A stretch of 64,000 nucleotides of DNA from Spongilla lacustris (lineage: Eukaryota; Porifera; Demospongiae; Spongillida; Spongillidae), in NCBI GenBank assembly GCA_949361645.1, contig OX442433.1, forward strand, positions 5,528,177 through 5,592,176, given 5' to 3'. How positions within the stretch are numbered: the stretch's first letter is position 1; each line of letters opens with the position of its first letter. The position numbers and the translations under genes are program-made. Of this stretch, positions 11,619 to 22,470 are shown piece after piece. Under the pieces are notes generated by a model. That model was given only the letters and a program-made list of their open reading frames with translations. It was not told where the DNA came from and did no database searches.

Positions 11619-12368
11619 ATGCTATGAATACCCAAGTGCATGATACTACAGGAGCATCTCCATATGAGGAACTTGTGTTTGGTCAAAAAGCCCGAAGTAT
11701 CATCTTCCCAACACAGCAAAGTGCAATTGTGTTAGAGGAAGACTTGGCCGATGAAGGGATTGATGTTGGTTTTTCATCAGAAGCGAAGCAAGCAACAGTC
11801 ATGAGCCCAGTGCATCAGCAAGCATTTCCAACAGAAGAGGAAGCAAAGATAGGTGCAGAGGATGCCCAGTGCTCAAAGAGCTCTTCACATCAAGTGTCTG
11901 TGACAAAGAATGTAGTCAATGGAGCCAAGGACACCCAGCATGCTGATGTTAGTGTGGCAGAAAGTGAAACAATTGAAAGAGAGCTACTTGAAGAGAATCA
12001 CGAATCTGATAAAGATGAAGTCAAGTCAAATGGCGATCACAGGAATAGTGTACGAGAAAATGCACTTTCCACTTTGCTGAAGCATAAAGAGGTTAAAAAT
12101 TTTTGACTGTTTTTTGATTTTGATCAGATTTAGTGTGATGTTTGTTTTCATTCTTATAGATCAGAATCAAAGCTGACAAAAAGTACCTTACTTCTGCTAA
12201 GAAGATGGCAGAAAGATACAACAAACAACACAGGACATTGTCATTTGTAATTGGTGAAAGTGTGTCAGTCAGAATTCCTCGTATTGATCGAGCCAGTTCC
12301 GACCTATCTCGCTTGCCTTGTGTTGTTGTTGAAATTGTCGGAGGAGACCAGAGCCTTTACAGATTGAG
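11619..12368 (+). CDS. Linker and SH3-like tail of Ginger-like integrase
   Basis: This covers exons 11619-12091 and 12160-12368. The first begins AMNTQVHDTTGASPYEELVF, the usual end of the integrase core (TGxSPYE-x2-FG). A low-complexity acidic linker rich in E, D and S follows to about 12091. The second exon reads KKMAERYNKQHRTLSFVIGE then VRIPRIDRASSDLSRLPCVV, which resembles the small beta-barrel at the C-terminus of Gypsy/Ginger integrases that binds DNA or chromatin. The donor GTTAAA at 12092 is weak, but the join is in phase. Confidence 0.8.
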
Positions 12369-12440
12369 GTATATTGTTTTCAATTGTGTTACTTTTGCGA
12401 GTTACTTTGTGAATTCATCATCCTATGTGTTCAACTTCAG

Positions 12441-12859
12441 ATGCCAACATGGAGTTTTGAATGTCTGCTACACTGCTGGTGAACTCGAGAAATACAATGG
12501 ATCTGGAATGTGCGAAGTAGAGAATTGGCAAAATCAGCCTTTTATCTCATTAAGAGAAGCAGCTAGGAAACAAGCACCTTGGAATCATTTTGTGACCAAT
12601 GCTTGCAAGTGTACGACCGGCTGCCTAAATCGCAAGTGTCAGTGTGTAAGGAAAAATATAAGCTGTAGCACCTACTGCTACAAATCGTCACCATGTTCAA
12701 ACTGTCCAACGTACGGTTTTTTTTTGTTTAAATTTAAATTGATCAAAATGTACCAAAAAAATTTCAGCAGTGTAACTCGCAAGATTATTGAAGATGTTCA
12801 CACTGCCATTTGTGATGTAGATTTTGGCCCTTGGATCAAATTTTGCGCCCATATTCAAG
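12441..12859 (+). CDS. CXC-type cysteine cluster exons
   Basis: Exons 12441-12710 and 12768-12859. The first ends with CKCTTGCLNRKCQCVR, then CSTYCYKSSPCSNC. This tesmin/CXC-like array of paired cysteines probably binds zinc and DNA and is known in the same position in KRBA2-like proteins. The second reads TSVTRKIIEDVHTAICDVDF and GPWIKFCAHIQ. The intron between them is 57 bp. A run-on frame in the intron makes an apparent longer protein that should be ignored. Confidence 0.8.
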
Positions 12860-12973
12860 GTAAGTCTAAACGCAAAATTGTGCATTACGTATAACCGCAG
12901 TTGCAGAGAGGATGAAGACTTAGATGTACATGTAAGCATCGTGAACTGTAATTGTTTTTTGCATGTGTTGTAG

Positions 12974-13504
12974 TTAATAACACAACCCAACCTTCACTGC
13001 AGCTTTCCAAATACATTCATGACTCAACGGAGTATGGACTGTATGTGAACACTCACGTATATCACTTTGGCTTCATTCTCGGAGTTTTGACAAAAAGCCA
13101 TCGCTTGTGCAAGCCTTGGAATTTGTCATAGTTAATGAAGATATACATACACAGTTTGATGCTTTTGTTTCATCCATGCCATTACTTTCCCAAGGCTGCT
13201 ACCTGCAGTGTGGTCCATTGCTGCAGTACTGGAATACGCACATGAGGCCTATTCCCGCCACCGTTGTGCAATTGTTTGGAGATGAATACCTCTTCCTTCA
13301 TTATGCGGATGTGGATACTCTATGTGAATGGGTTTTCAAAGCAAGAGAAGAATTTGAGAAACATGATGAATCTGCAGAAGACACTGCTGAACATCCTGTG
13401 GAGTCTGAGTTGGAGGAGGGCAGGAAGACTAAGCGCAAATGCACCTCAAGGAAGCCAAAGCTCTGGACGAAATTTGGTGAATTTCAATTGTATGAAGCAG
13501 ACAG
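12974..13504 (+). pseudogene. Middle exon between CXC and Ulp1, one frame slip
   Basis: The exon starts at 12974 in phase with the previous one (NNTTQPSLQLSKYIHDST) but runs into a stop at about 13130. From 13107 another frame is open (LVQALEFVIVNEDIHTQFDA) to the donor at 13505 and joins the Ulp1 exon in phase (EADR-SILENN). A single frame slip near 13095 therefore breaks the exon. Near the end lies a basic stretch KTKRKCTSRKPK. I do not recognise a domain in the first two thirds. Confidence 0.7.
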
Positions 13505-13566
13505 GTAACATTGTAAAAATACGTGGGTGATTATATAAAACATTTATATCATCCTTTTTTGTTCAG

Positions 13567-14264
13567 ATCTATTCTTGAAAACAACCAATCCTGGTTGAAT
13601 GACAACATCATAAATGCTGCGCAAACCCTCCTAAAGAGCAAGTATGGTACACCAGGTCTCCAGAATACAGTACTCGCCGCAGCACTCCAGGGCTGTATAG
13701 TAGGTGGAGAAGAGTTTGTGCAAGTGTTGAATTCTGGTGGAAACCATTGGCTTACCATATCTACTATCGGTTGTCCCTACTCTACAGTCAATATATATGA
13801 CAGCATGCATGTGTTGCACTCTACCAAGTACCACACAAAAGCAGATATGTGCACTGCTTATGACCCATGAACCACATGTAACCCTGCGTTTCATCAATGT
13901 TGACAAGCAGAATAATGCCAATGACTGTGGTCTTTATGCATTAGCATTTTGTGCAGCTCTCTGTTCCGGAGATAATCCACAACACATCACCTTCTCTAAC
14001 ACTGACATGAGAAAGCATGTGTTGCATTGCTTGATGCAAAATGAAATGGAACCTTTTAGTGGTAAGATGTTAAAAAGAAAGAAGAGGGTAAAGGAGACAC
14101 AGCTACTTGAAATCATCTGTACATGTCGGAGCATAGAGGATGGTAACATGGTGGAATGCGACGTTTGCAAGGAATGGTTCCATCAAGGGTGTATAACTGT
14201 ACCAGAAAATGTTTGGAACACGCCTTCAACACCATGGATGTGTGATTCATGCAAGGATAGTTAA
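13567..14264 (+). pseudogene. Ulp1-like protease and PHD finger (C-terminus)
   Basis: The exon begins SILENNQSWLNDNIINAAQ, the substrate-groove start typical of Ulp1/SENP proteases (SW-LxD-x-I). The catalytic triad is visible: His in GGNHWLTIS, Asp in IYDSM, Cys in NDCGLYALAF, with the oxyanion Gln in DKQNN. A one-base slip near 13845 separates His and Asp from Cys. After the protease come basic KRKKRVKE and a PHD finger (CTC, CDVCKEWFHQGC, WMCDSCK) directly before the stop. The protease probably cleaves SUMO-like conjugates or the transposase itself. That role is inferred from the family. Confidence 0.85.
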
Positions 14265-14379
14265 ATGTACTCAAGGGACTTGCCTTTTTAGATCTGTTTT
14301 TTGTGTGCGCTCGTCGTTATTTTAATTTGCTGCATGCTATTTATTTCATTAAATTTTCTGAATCTATACACTGTTAACT

Positions 14380-14715
14380 GATTGAAAACCGGTCAACCCG
14401 CTTTAAAACGGGTCAGTTTTGCATATTGGTTTTAAAATCGGTCGACCCATTTTAGAACCGGTTGACCGGCTTTAAAACCGGTCAACCCGCTTTAAAACGG
14501 GTCAGTTTTGCATATTGGTTTTAAAATCGGTTGACCCATTTTAGAACCGGTTGACCGGCTTTAAAACCGGTCAACCCGCTTTAAAACGGGTCAGTTTTGC
14601 ATATTGGTTTTAAAATCGGTCGACCCATTTTAGAACCGGTTGACCGGCTTTAAAACCGGTCGACCGGCTTTAAAACGGGCGACCCGTTTTAAAACGGGTC
14701 AGGTTTTAAATTGGG
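14380..14715. repeat. 89 bp satellite of palindromic CCGGT units
   Basis: The word GGTCAGTTTTGCATATTGG recurs at 14411, 14500 and 14589 (period 89). Each unit is built from small palindromes such as ACCGGTT and GGTCGACC with AAAAC/GTTTT spacers, so the array folds extensively. It follows the stop of the Ginger-like gene by about 115 bp. It may be that element's degenerate terminal repeat, but the other end is missing. Confidence 0.85.
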
Positions 14716-14721
14716 CCGTAA

Positions 14722-16275
14722 CATATACATGATGTGCATGGTACCGGTCTTATTGTTAAATTAGAAGATCGATGCAAAGTGAGCAGAGGTCCAAAGGACA
14801 CGTCACTCTCGGTTTCTCATTGGTGCATGAGCTTAACGACAGTACCCTACGCATGTGTCAGTATGTACTATGGTCAGAACGTACCGTTCTTACGTACTGT
14901 CGAATGCACGGAGAGGAGAGGAAGCTGAGCGTACAGCCGGCGCTCATAAGCATGGCTGATTATATACAAGCAAAACAAATTCCCATAGCCTGGTACGGAA
15001 CGATGGCAATAGTATTATGCAATCACACATAAACGGCTACGAGATATCATGTCTGTAACGGAGCTGTAACAGAACGTTCTTACCTAACGTACTGTTACGG
15101 AGCTGTAACGCGATGGCACCACCCAAATACGAAATGGCACCACCCAAATACGTATGGGGGGTGAACACTGCCATAATTCGACACGCGCTCGCTTTTCGTA
15201 TTCGGGTCGCGCCATCTCGTATTCGGGTCGTGCCGTCTCGTATTCGGGTCGTGCCATCTCGTATTCGGGTCGTATTTGGGTGGTGCCATTTCGTATTTGG
15301 GTGGTGCCATCGCGTTACAGCTCCGTAACAGTACGTTAGGTAAGAACGTTCTGTTACAGCTCCGTTACAGACATGATATCTCGTAGCCGTTTATGTGTGA
15401 TTGCATAATACTATTGCCATCGTTCCGTACCAGGCTATGGGAATTTGTTTTGCTTGTATATAATCAGCCATGCTTATGAGCGCCGGCTGTACGCTCAGCT
15501 TCCTCTCCTCTCCGTGCATTCGACAGTACGTAAGAACGGTACGTTCTGACCATAGTACATACTGACACATGCGTAGTATGGGGGGTGAACACTGCCATAA
15601 TTCGACACGCGCTCGCTTTTCGTATTCGGGTCGCGCCATCTCGTATTCGGGTCGTGCCGTCTCGTATTCGGGTCGTGCCATCTCGTATTCGGGTCGTATT
15701 TATGGGGGGTGATCACTGCCATAATTCGACACGCGCTCGCTTTTCGTATTCGGGTCGCGCCATCTCGTATTCGAGTCGCGCCATCTCGTATTCGGGTCGT
15801 GCCGTCTCGTATTCGGGTCGTGCCATCTCGTATTCGGGTCGTGCCGTCTCGTATTTGGGTGGTGCCATCTCGTTACAGCTCCGTAACAGTACGTTGGGTA
15901 AGAACGTTCTGTTACAGCTCCGTTACAGACATGATACCTCTTAGCCGTTTATTTGTGATTGCATAATACCATTGCCATCGTTCCGTACCAGGGTTTGGAT
16001 CCAGGGAATTTGTTTTACTTAATTGTATATAATCAGCCATGCTTATGAGCGCCGGCTGTACGCTCAGCTTCCTCTCCTCTCCGTGCATTCGACAGTACGT
16101 AAGAACGGTACGTTCTGACCATAGTACATACTGACACATGCGTAGGGTACTGTCGTTAAGCTCATGCACCAATGAGAACCCGAGAGTGACGTGTCCTTTG
16201 GACCTCTGCTCACTTTGCATCGATCTTCTAATTTAACAATAAGACCGGTACCATGCAGATCATGTATATAACCAG
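14722..16275. mobile_element. Palindromic element with internal 21 bp minisatellite
   Basis: The outer ends (ATACATGAT, then TGCATGGTACCGGTC) are inverted repeats. 14731-15118 pairs with about 15866-16264, and a third, inverted copy of the arm is at about 15286-15575. Between them are three blocks of a 21 bp unit (TCTCGTATTCGGGTCGTGCCG) at about 15185-15280, 15605-15690 and 15735-15865. The unit is 7 codons long, which creates long spurious frames. A half copy lies at 33571-34016. No transposase is encoded, so it is a non-autonomous element. A target duplication was not found. Confidence 0.85.
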
Positions 16276-17419
16276 ACACACCCCACCTACAATAATACTA
16301 GGCCTAGTACTCTCGTGTTCTAGTATACTTCTCTGTTATACCCGGTGAATGCCTGACGACGACACAGATGTGTTTGTGTGACAGTACATATGTTAGGGGT
16401 TTGTGAACACTTAAGTGACTTAACATTTTTGTGTGTCATTAAAAAATTTTTAGTTGCATCATAGATATTTAATTAATATCTATGGTTGCATGTATATGCA
16501 AGCAACTGCAAAATGAGTTCCATCACAGCAATACGTCTGATGGCATCTAACCATTTTCCTGGAGCTAGCCAGCAATCCTCTATACAGACGTCTGATGGTA
16601 AGTGGGGAGTATGAGGGAGAGAAATTAGCAGAGGGAGTGGTTGAGAGATGTAGGGAGGGGTCAAGAATGGTAGAGAGGGAGGGAAGGGACCACAAGAGGG
16701 AGGGGTCATGAGGGGGAGGGATGAAAACAGGACAATAATAAAATTTGGATTTTTAATTTTCATGTATGTACATGACTGGATGTACATGTACCTCTGTTCC
16801 AAACTGGAAGGTGGTACTATTAGCTGCCTGGAGTCATCTTGATGAAGTCATCAACACCACAGCTGCCACAGTCATATTAAGTAATGTTCTGGCGCACACT
16901 GCTGTACTTGAGGCGCAGGGGGATGGAGAGAGTTCAGCCTGCTAGCATGGAACATTTTGACTAGGACGTCACACCCATCCTTACATGTTCATGTGTACAC
17001 AACTGTGCAGTAACATATGTACATGTAACTGCATGCACAATAACATGTGGTGTTAACTGAGTTACACATATTTGTATACAAACACCTTGATTGCATCCTT
17101 AGCAGAGCTCTCATTAGATTTATGATGGCACTTGCCTGGTAAAATGCAGTGATATATAAATATTATACACACATGCAAAAGTGGCACTTTTGAAATAGAA
17201 TATCTTTAAAAGTACCATTTCTCTTTCTTGCCTTTCTTAAAAAATTCTATAACTTGGAGTTTTGCCAGGTCGTCCAAGTTTCCAATATTGCAATCTGTAT
17301 TGTTTAGGAAACTTGGTGGACATCAAAATAAATTATTGGGATCCTACATGTAATGCCACAATTTAGTAGAATGTCCAAATGTTTTATATAATTATAATGT
17401 AGATATCATTGATTTTCAG
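16276..17419. other. Centre region without recognised gene
   Basis: A 10 bp-stem palindrome CATAGATATT-TAATT-AATATCTATG is at 16462-16486. A purine-rich tract (GGGAG/GAGAG) runs 16595-16720. A possible decayed N-terminal exon word GRPSF occurs near 17264, upstream of the integrase exon at 17420. Nothing else is recognised. Confidence 0.5.
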
Positions 17420-18249
17420 CTGGTGGTTTGTTATTCATGGAGGCATTGATGGCTATAGTCGTCGAATCATATACCTACATTGCTCCAATAACAATTGAGC
17501 AGACACAGTTCTGCAGTTGTTTCTTGCATATGTAAGAGAATTTGGGCTACCAACCGGAATCCATGCAGACAGAGGTGGAGAAAATACAGAAGTTGTTCAA
17601 CTAATGCTACAACATCCATTACATGGACCAGGTAGCTTTATTACTGGTCAGTGTCCACAATCAGTGTATTGAGAGGTTATGGAGAGATGAGTTTACACTG
17701 TGCACACAATCTGTTCTATACCATGGAAGAGGAGGGGCTGCTAGATTGTGAAAATGAAGTACATGTCTTTGTCTCCATTATGTATTTTTAAGTTGTATCG
17801 ATAATAGCTTACAAGTATTTAAGGAGGCATGGAATCAGCATCTTCTAAGTTCTGAAGGCAACCTTTCACCATGCCAGTTATGGATCAGTGGGGAATCTAA
17901 TACAGAAAGCATACCTAAGGTATGGCATTTTTGATATTGGAAAAATTGTGCGTATACATTTTAAAATCACTAAAAACAAGACACAAGCACACAACACTAT
18001 ATAAACCAGATAGCTTATAGGTGTCTGATGTTTCACACCTACCTAATAGTTGTGTGTTTGTTAGCAGAACTCAGCATATGTGCAGCAATCTTATAACTTG
18101 CAGGCAATGCCTGTGGTTAAGACTTGACTGAAATACTTCATTTCAACGTTAGGCTACCTGACTTGCTGTGAAGTCCTTTCTACTGTCCCGCATCAGCATG
18201 TAGCATGGCCTTGATTGATGAATGTAGAATTTTATTTGAATGTACACTC

Positions 18250-18317
18250 TAAAGTCATATAGTTTCGGCATGCAGCTGCAGAGCTCTGAAGCTGCATGCC
18301 AAAACTATATGACTTTA
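18250..18317. repeat. 28 bp-stem hairpin abutting right arm
   Basis: The left strand 18250-18277 and right strand 18290-18317 pair over 28 bases with one mismatch. The loop is 12 bases and holds AGAGCTCT. It lies in the centre region, not in the arm, and has no left-arm counterpart. It may be a tiny palindromic insertion. Confidence 0.88.
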
Positions 18318-18318
18318 C

Positions 18319-18346
18319 TGTATGGTGTTGCTATCAACACCATACA
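18319..18346. repeat. Inner hairpin of right arm
   Basis: The same 12 bp stem (TGTATGGTGTTG) with loop CTAT, the complement of the left-arm loop. Arm similarity starts at its first base. It directly abuts a second, longer hairpin at 18250-18317. Confidence 0.92.
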
Positions 18347-18719
18347 GGTAATGTATTGTATGCCTAATAGCTGGTTACTAAGACTTGCCCACACAATAAT
18401 ATGCTTACCCCAGCTATACTGTATACAGATATGACTTGAAGGGAAATAAATTTGGTACATATACTTACACACATGATTATGTGAATTATATATTGTTTTG
18501 CAGGAGGATTTGAATACTTATGGTATCGACTGGAATGGTCCACTTGCTGTTTCCAGAAATGATGATGATTATGAAGTCACAGTACCTTATATTCAATCTA
18601 TAGCTCCTTTACCAGATGGTGACTTGCAGGAAACTGTTCACCCTCTTGACCACAGTTGTAACCATTGAATTGACTTGTACATGACAGCTTTGCAATTTGT
18701 TAGTAGTAGATTGTAAGTG

Positions 18720-19679
18720 AACGTTGAAATGTGCAATTTGTTACTAGTAGATTGTGGAGAAAGAAAATGCATGTGCATGAATGAAACCTTTTTTTTTCAC
18801 CATATTATTTCCTGCATGAAATATTGTCACGTAAAAGTTCATGGTTGTGGAGATACTATCGTTAAACACTGCCTTTTTTTCTTTCCTTTTTTTTTCATGG
18901 GAGGGGGCCTGGGTGTTGTACATCATGTGTATAGGGGCAAAATTACAATACAAACCACTTTACATTGACTGTAAATTCATTTTGGGAATCACTTTTTTCA
19001 GTTATGTTCATGCAATTACACAGTAATTTTACAGAGGATTTTAAAATAAAGTGGATCCATTATTTCTTTTCTGGTGTATATATAACCATGCCGTGGAGCA
19101 AGCCGTTCTGAAGGCACATGCAGTCAAGGCTAAGATAGCTAGATACTATACCATGCAGTTTGGTAACATAAGAGAAATAGAATTCACTACTCTATACGGT
19201 ATCTCCATCCCTCTCCCCTGCATGCAGCCCCACAGCATGATACTGAGGACGGTTTATGTGTTGGTTCTTGTGTCACCAACAACGCAGCTTCAACTTGAAA
19301 ACTGTGATCATTGACAAATAATTCGACAATGAAATATCGCGATATAGACGATATCGGCAAAGAACCATATCGCGGCAGCACTAGCTACAATACAATTCCC
19401 TTGAGTGATCACTCAATATTTCCGAAACAACACCAGAAATTAGATATATGGATACAAAACATTTTATTGTGTCTTGGCCTTGTAAAAGAACATATTAACA
19501 TTAAATGGAGACACCAAATCTATCTACCTTGTATGAAATAATGGTTTCTTGTAGAATACAAATACAGTAAGATATCTGAAGCTTCCTCCACTATAGTGCC
19601 AGTGGTTGCACTATTGAAAGCACTGATGAATGAGGAGGCTAAATATGGGAAGGAGTAATCAAGGCAATATATGCATGAC
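18720..19679. other. Right arm: no recognised gene
   Basis: This mirrors 9794-10740. Short frames only, with T-rich runs at 18788 and 18877-18892. Confidence 0.5.
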
Positions 19680-21800
19680 TACATTTACATTTAAGCGATT
19701 GTCGAATGGAATAATTCAAAAACTGAGGTTTCTCTGCATGTGAATGATGATTTATTCTTAACTTGTCACTAATTTTTTGGTCTCTTGGTTTGTAAAAAAA
19801 AATTTTAGAATCCACAATACATGTAATAGTACACAAAGTTCAATATACATCATAATAAATAATTATTACTGAAAACATGATAAAAATGTCACTTTGTTGT
19901 CCGTGTACTTGCTGCTCCATCATCAAACCCTAGACCACAATCGCCAATTTGTTGGTCTCTATAATTAAATGATTCATTTTAGATACTACCTCCAAATAGC
20001 ACTTTTAATGTCATAGCTATAGATAATTCTCTTGACTGGTATACTCTGAGGTATGAGTCTCATTCATAAATTCAAATTCAAAAAACCTTCATCAGTCCCT
20101 TGCAGCATGCATGGAGGTATACTTCTGAGATGCACTTCAGTCTAGCTACTAGGATGCACTGCACTTCAAGCTGCTAGGATGAACTGTACTTCTAGCTGCT
20201 AGCTGATAATGCATGCAGCATAATATTTAATTGTATGTGGAATAAACACCAAAGTAAAACTTTTGAGATGTGACTAGAATTACAGCGAGCTTATAACCTG
20301 CAGGGTTTGTATCCCAACGGCACTGTGTAGATATATGCAGCCTACTTGCTATCAAGGCTCAACATATACTTCACTTAGGCCATGCACCAGATTTGCTGTG
20401 AGGTCTTTGTTGTCCGACTCCCACATGTATATGATGAATTTGACACTGGTCAGTGCGAAAGCAAGGGCCATGATACACTGAAAAACATACAGTCCTATAT
20501 AAAATATTCAGTGACCGTGTTTCGCATGCAAATGTATGTAATATTAACATGCAGTATCATTGTTTCAATTAAATTATGCATAATAAAATAGATATCTTAC
20601 ATCCCGTGTTACATGCGTATGATTACTTTGCATTGTATAGTGCATAATGTATTATCTTATACATGTATACATTGCAGGAGGATTTGAATATGTATATGAA
20701 ATGGTCCACTTTCTGTTTCCAAACAATAAAATGATGATTATGACTCGGTTCGACACAGTACCTTCCATAGCAGATGGTGTACAGCACGACTTACGTTCAT
20801 CCTCTTAACAACCATAGCATTGCATTTGTCAGCTTTGCAGTGATAAATTTGTTGACAGATAAGTGAACCGGTGATTAAATATTAATGTCAGCTTTGCAAA
20901 CTGTTACTAGACAATTGTGCCGGATGAAAAAACAAGTGAATACATTGTATAATTGGGGGTGATTATGAAAAGGCCTCACAATGACACCATTAAGATACAA
21001 TGGAAATGCACACATAAATTGAACACACAATCTTAGCAATAAGTAAACTACACGTCTAGAAACAATGCACATGACAAAGAGAAACGGACAATGGCTCGAG
21101 ATCATGTTGGCATAATTATAACTGAACAGGATCTATGCATGGACCCAGCTCAATTGAGAAGAATCAATTCTACATTTTTATTGTTGATGGATCTTTTTGC
21201 ATGGAATTGTTCCCAACTGATAACATATACAAGTAAGTACAAAACCATTCCGGCTTTAGAAAGTTGGTGTTTTCAAAATAATCCTATATGTAGCTTATGA
21301 TAAACTACAACTTGCTAAATATAGGGCTTTATTATTGTTAGACCATTGTTTCGCAGTCTTTTATACTCCATCCTATAGCAGCTTGAAGTGCAGTAAATCT
21401 AGCAGCTAGAAGTGCATGCTTGACATCTCAAGTTAGTACTCTATAGAAGTACCTCCATGCTTGCTAAAGGTTTCTTTAAAATGAATGGAGACTCATCCCT
21501 ACCAGTCGGGTCAAATGTGATGCCCATGGGATATAGCTATGACATTACAATTTTTTTTTTTTTTTGGGATGGGGGGGGGGGGGAGAGGGGGATAGTATCT
21601 AAAATGAATTATTTAATTGCACCAAAAATTTTGGTCTAGGACGATCATTATAAGACCAAAAACATGGTGACAAGTTTTTTTATATTTTTTATAATTATTC
21701 CTCATTCACAAAGAAATCTCAAATTTTTATTGTTCCATTCTGAAATCGCTGAAATGTAGGCTCGATACACCTCTTTTATGTACACATGCTTTGACATATA
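19680..21800. mobile_element. Nested palindromic element inside right arm
   Basis: This is the mirror of 7660-9790. Its own halves (19690-20260 and 21370-21760) are inverted repeats, with the same TTTTAGATACTA and ATGTCATAGCTATAG landmarks. It contains a T15/G13 run at 21551-21583 that corresponds to the 21-base C run at 7841 on the left. Confidence 0.75.
20669..20815 (+). pseudogene. Decayed transposase terminal exon, right arm copy 2
   Basis: After ATTGCAG the plus strand reads GGFEYVYE, then MVHFLFPNNKMMIM and SIADGVQHDLRS. It is a diverged duplicate of the exon at 18504-18712 and lies at the centre of the nested palindrome of this arm. Confidence 0.5.
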
Positions 21801-21829
21801 GTGCTGTCACGGAGGAAAGTGTCCGTCGG

Positions 21830-21972
21830 AGTAACTTGTCCTAACCGGATATTTTACTCCGAAGTAAATTGTCCTAACCGGACGTTTTACTCCGGAGTAA
21901 ATTGTCCTAACCGGACGTTTTACTCCGGAGTAAATTGTCCTAACCGGACATTTTACTCTAGAGTAAATTGTC
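21830..21972. repeat. 33 bp minisatellite, right arm (long allele)
   Basis: Units of 33 bp (TTGTCCTAACCGGACGTTTT, then ACTCCGGAGTAAA) repeat about five times. Each unit contains the palindrome ACTCCGGAGT. The period is a multiple of three, so both strands stay open with an 11-residue repeat, which explains the open frames here. It is not evidence of a protein. Confidence 0.9.
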
Positions 21973-22314
21973 CCCCAACGGAGTAAGCGGTCCGACATTG
22001 TGCCGTAAATTTTGATTTCAAACTATACATAGTCCGCAGCCAGGTGGTGTAAGTTTTGAATCACTACACCGATAAAGGCGATAAGGATTAAGGAGCGTAG
22101 CTGGCTTTTCAGATATTGCATGTGACTTATACTACAGCTGCTTAAATGGATGAGAGGACAGATGCATATGACAACGAGGAACGAGTTTTCTGATGTCCAC
22201 ACTCCACAGGTACCCTGCGCCGCTAATGAAAAGAGGAATCCTTCCCTCGATGAAAAGCAAACAGGTATAGATTGTCCACTTGTTAATACACTCGCTTACG
22301 TCAGTGTTCAGTAG

Positions 22315-22470
22315 CATGCAAAGAAAGGCATGTGGGTGGAAGTGATACTGATTCAGCAAACACCAGAGGAAGCAAATCATGGAGTCCTGCCACAATGATC
22401 ATACTGCTGGTAACCTAGCTTATAAATAAGGTGTCAGAATTAACGTTTTTACTGGCCTAGCTGGTGCTCG
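22315..22470. other. Right-arm-specific 151 bp insert (or left-arm loss)
   Basis: The left arm reads straight through at about 7187-7197, where the right arm has this block bounded by TAGC at both ends. Either a small insertion with a 4 bp duplication or a microhomology deletion in the left arm explains it. Confidence 0.75.

Larger units (their letters stand above)
11163..14264 (+). pseudogene. Ginger/KRBA2-like integrase-Ulp1-PHD transposase
   Basis: Seven exons are supported: 11163-11560, 11619-12091, 12160-12368, 12441-12710, 12768-12859, 12974-13504 and 13567-14264. All junctions checked are in phase. The product would be a DDE integrase-type transposase with accessory domains, known from Ginger DNA transposons and KRBA2-like genes. 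Domain order is integrase core, acidic linker, SH3-like DNA-binding tail, CXC cysteine cluster, Ulp1-type cysteine protease, PHD finger. The first visible exon starts seven bases after the left-arm hairpin, so the N-terminal zinc-binding region is missing. Two frame slips are seen, near 13095 and near 13845 (after AAAA), so it is called a pseudogene. Either slip could be a sequence error. Confidence 0.85.
17420..18712 (+). pseudogene. IS3EU-like DDE integrase, broken
   Basis: Exon 17420-17919 follows a TTTTCAG acceptor. It reads [19 protein letters not shown], then VREFGLPTGIHADRGGEN, then in a shifted frame NQCIERLWRDEF, and finally VFKEAWNQHLLSSEGNLSPC before a GTATGG donor. The catalytic D, D, E are in GGIDGYS, HADRGG and IERLW. 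The last exon 18504-18712 (YGIDWNGPLAV ...) lies inside the right arm. An in-frame TGA after the NNN stretch, a frame slip near 17648, a stop near 17685-17800 and a stop before IDLY show it is dead. The family is widespread in aquatic animals. The name IS3EU is my best match, not verified. Confidence 0.75.

Noticed and set aside
14360..14720. CRISPR-like array in the 89 bp repeat
   Set aside because: There are no unique spacers, units are contiguous and self-complementary, and the genome is eukaryotic.
15095..15966. Several overlapping open frames with SRIRVVP or SYSGRAI repeats
   Set aside because: A 21-base repeat stays open in several frames by arithmetic. No start, domain or splice evidence.
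21801..21998. Repeated NCPNRTFYSGV peptide on one strand and a similar one on the other
   Set aside because: By-product of the 33 bp minisatellite. The left arm has fewer units.
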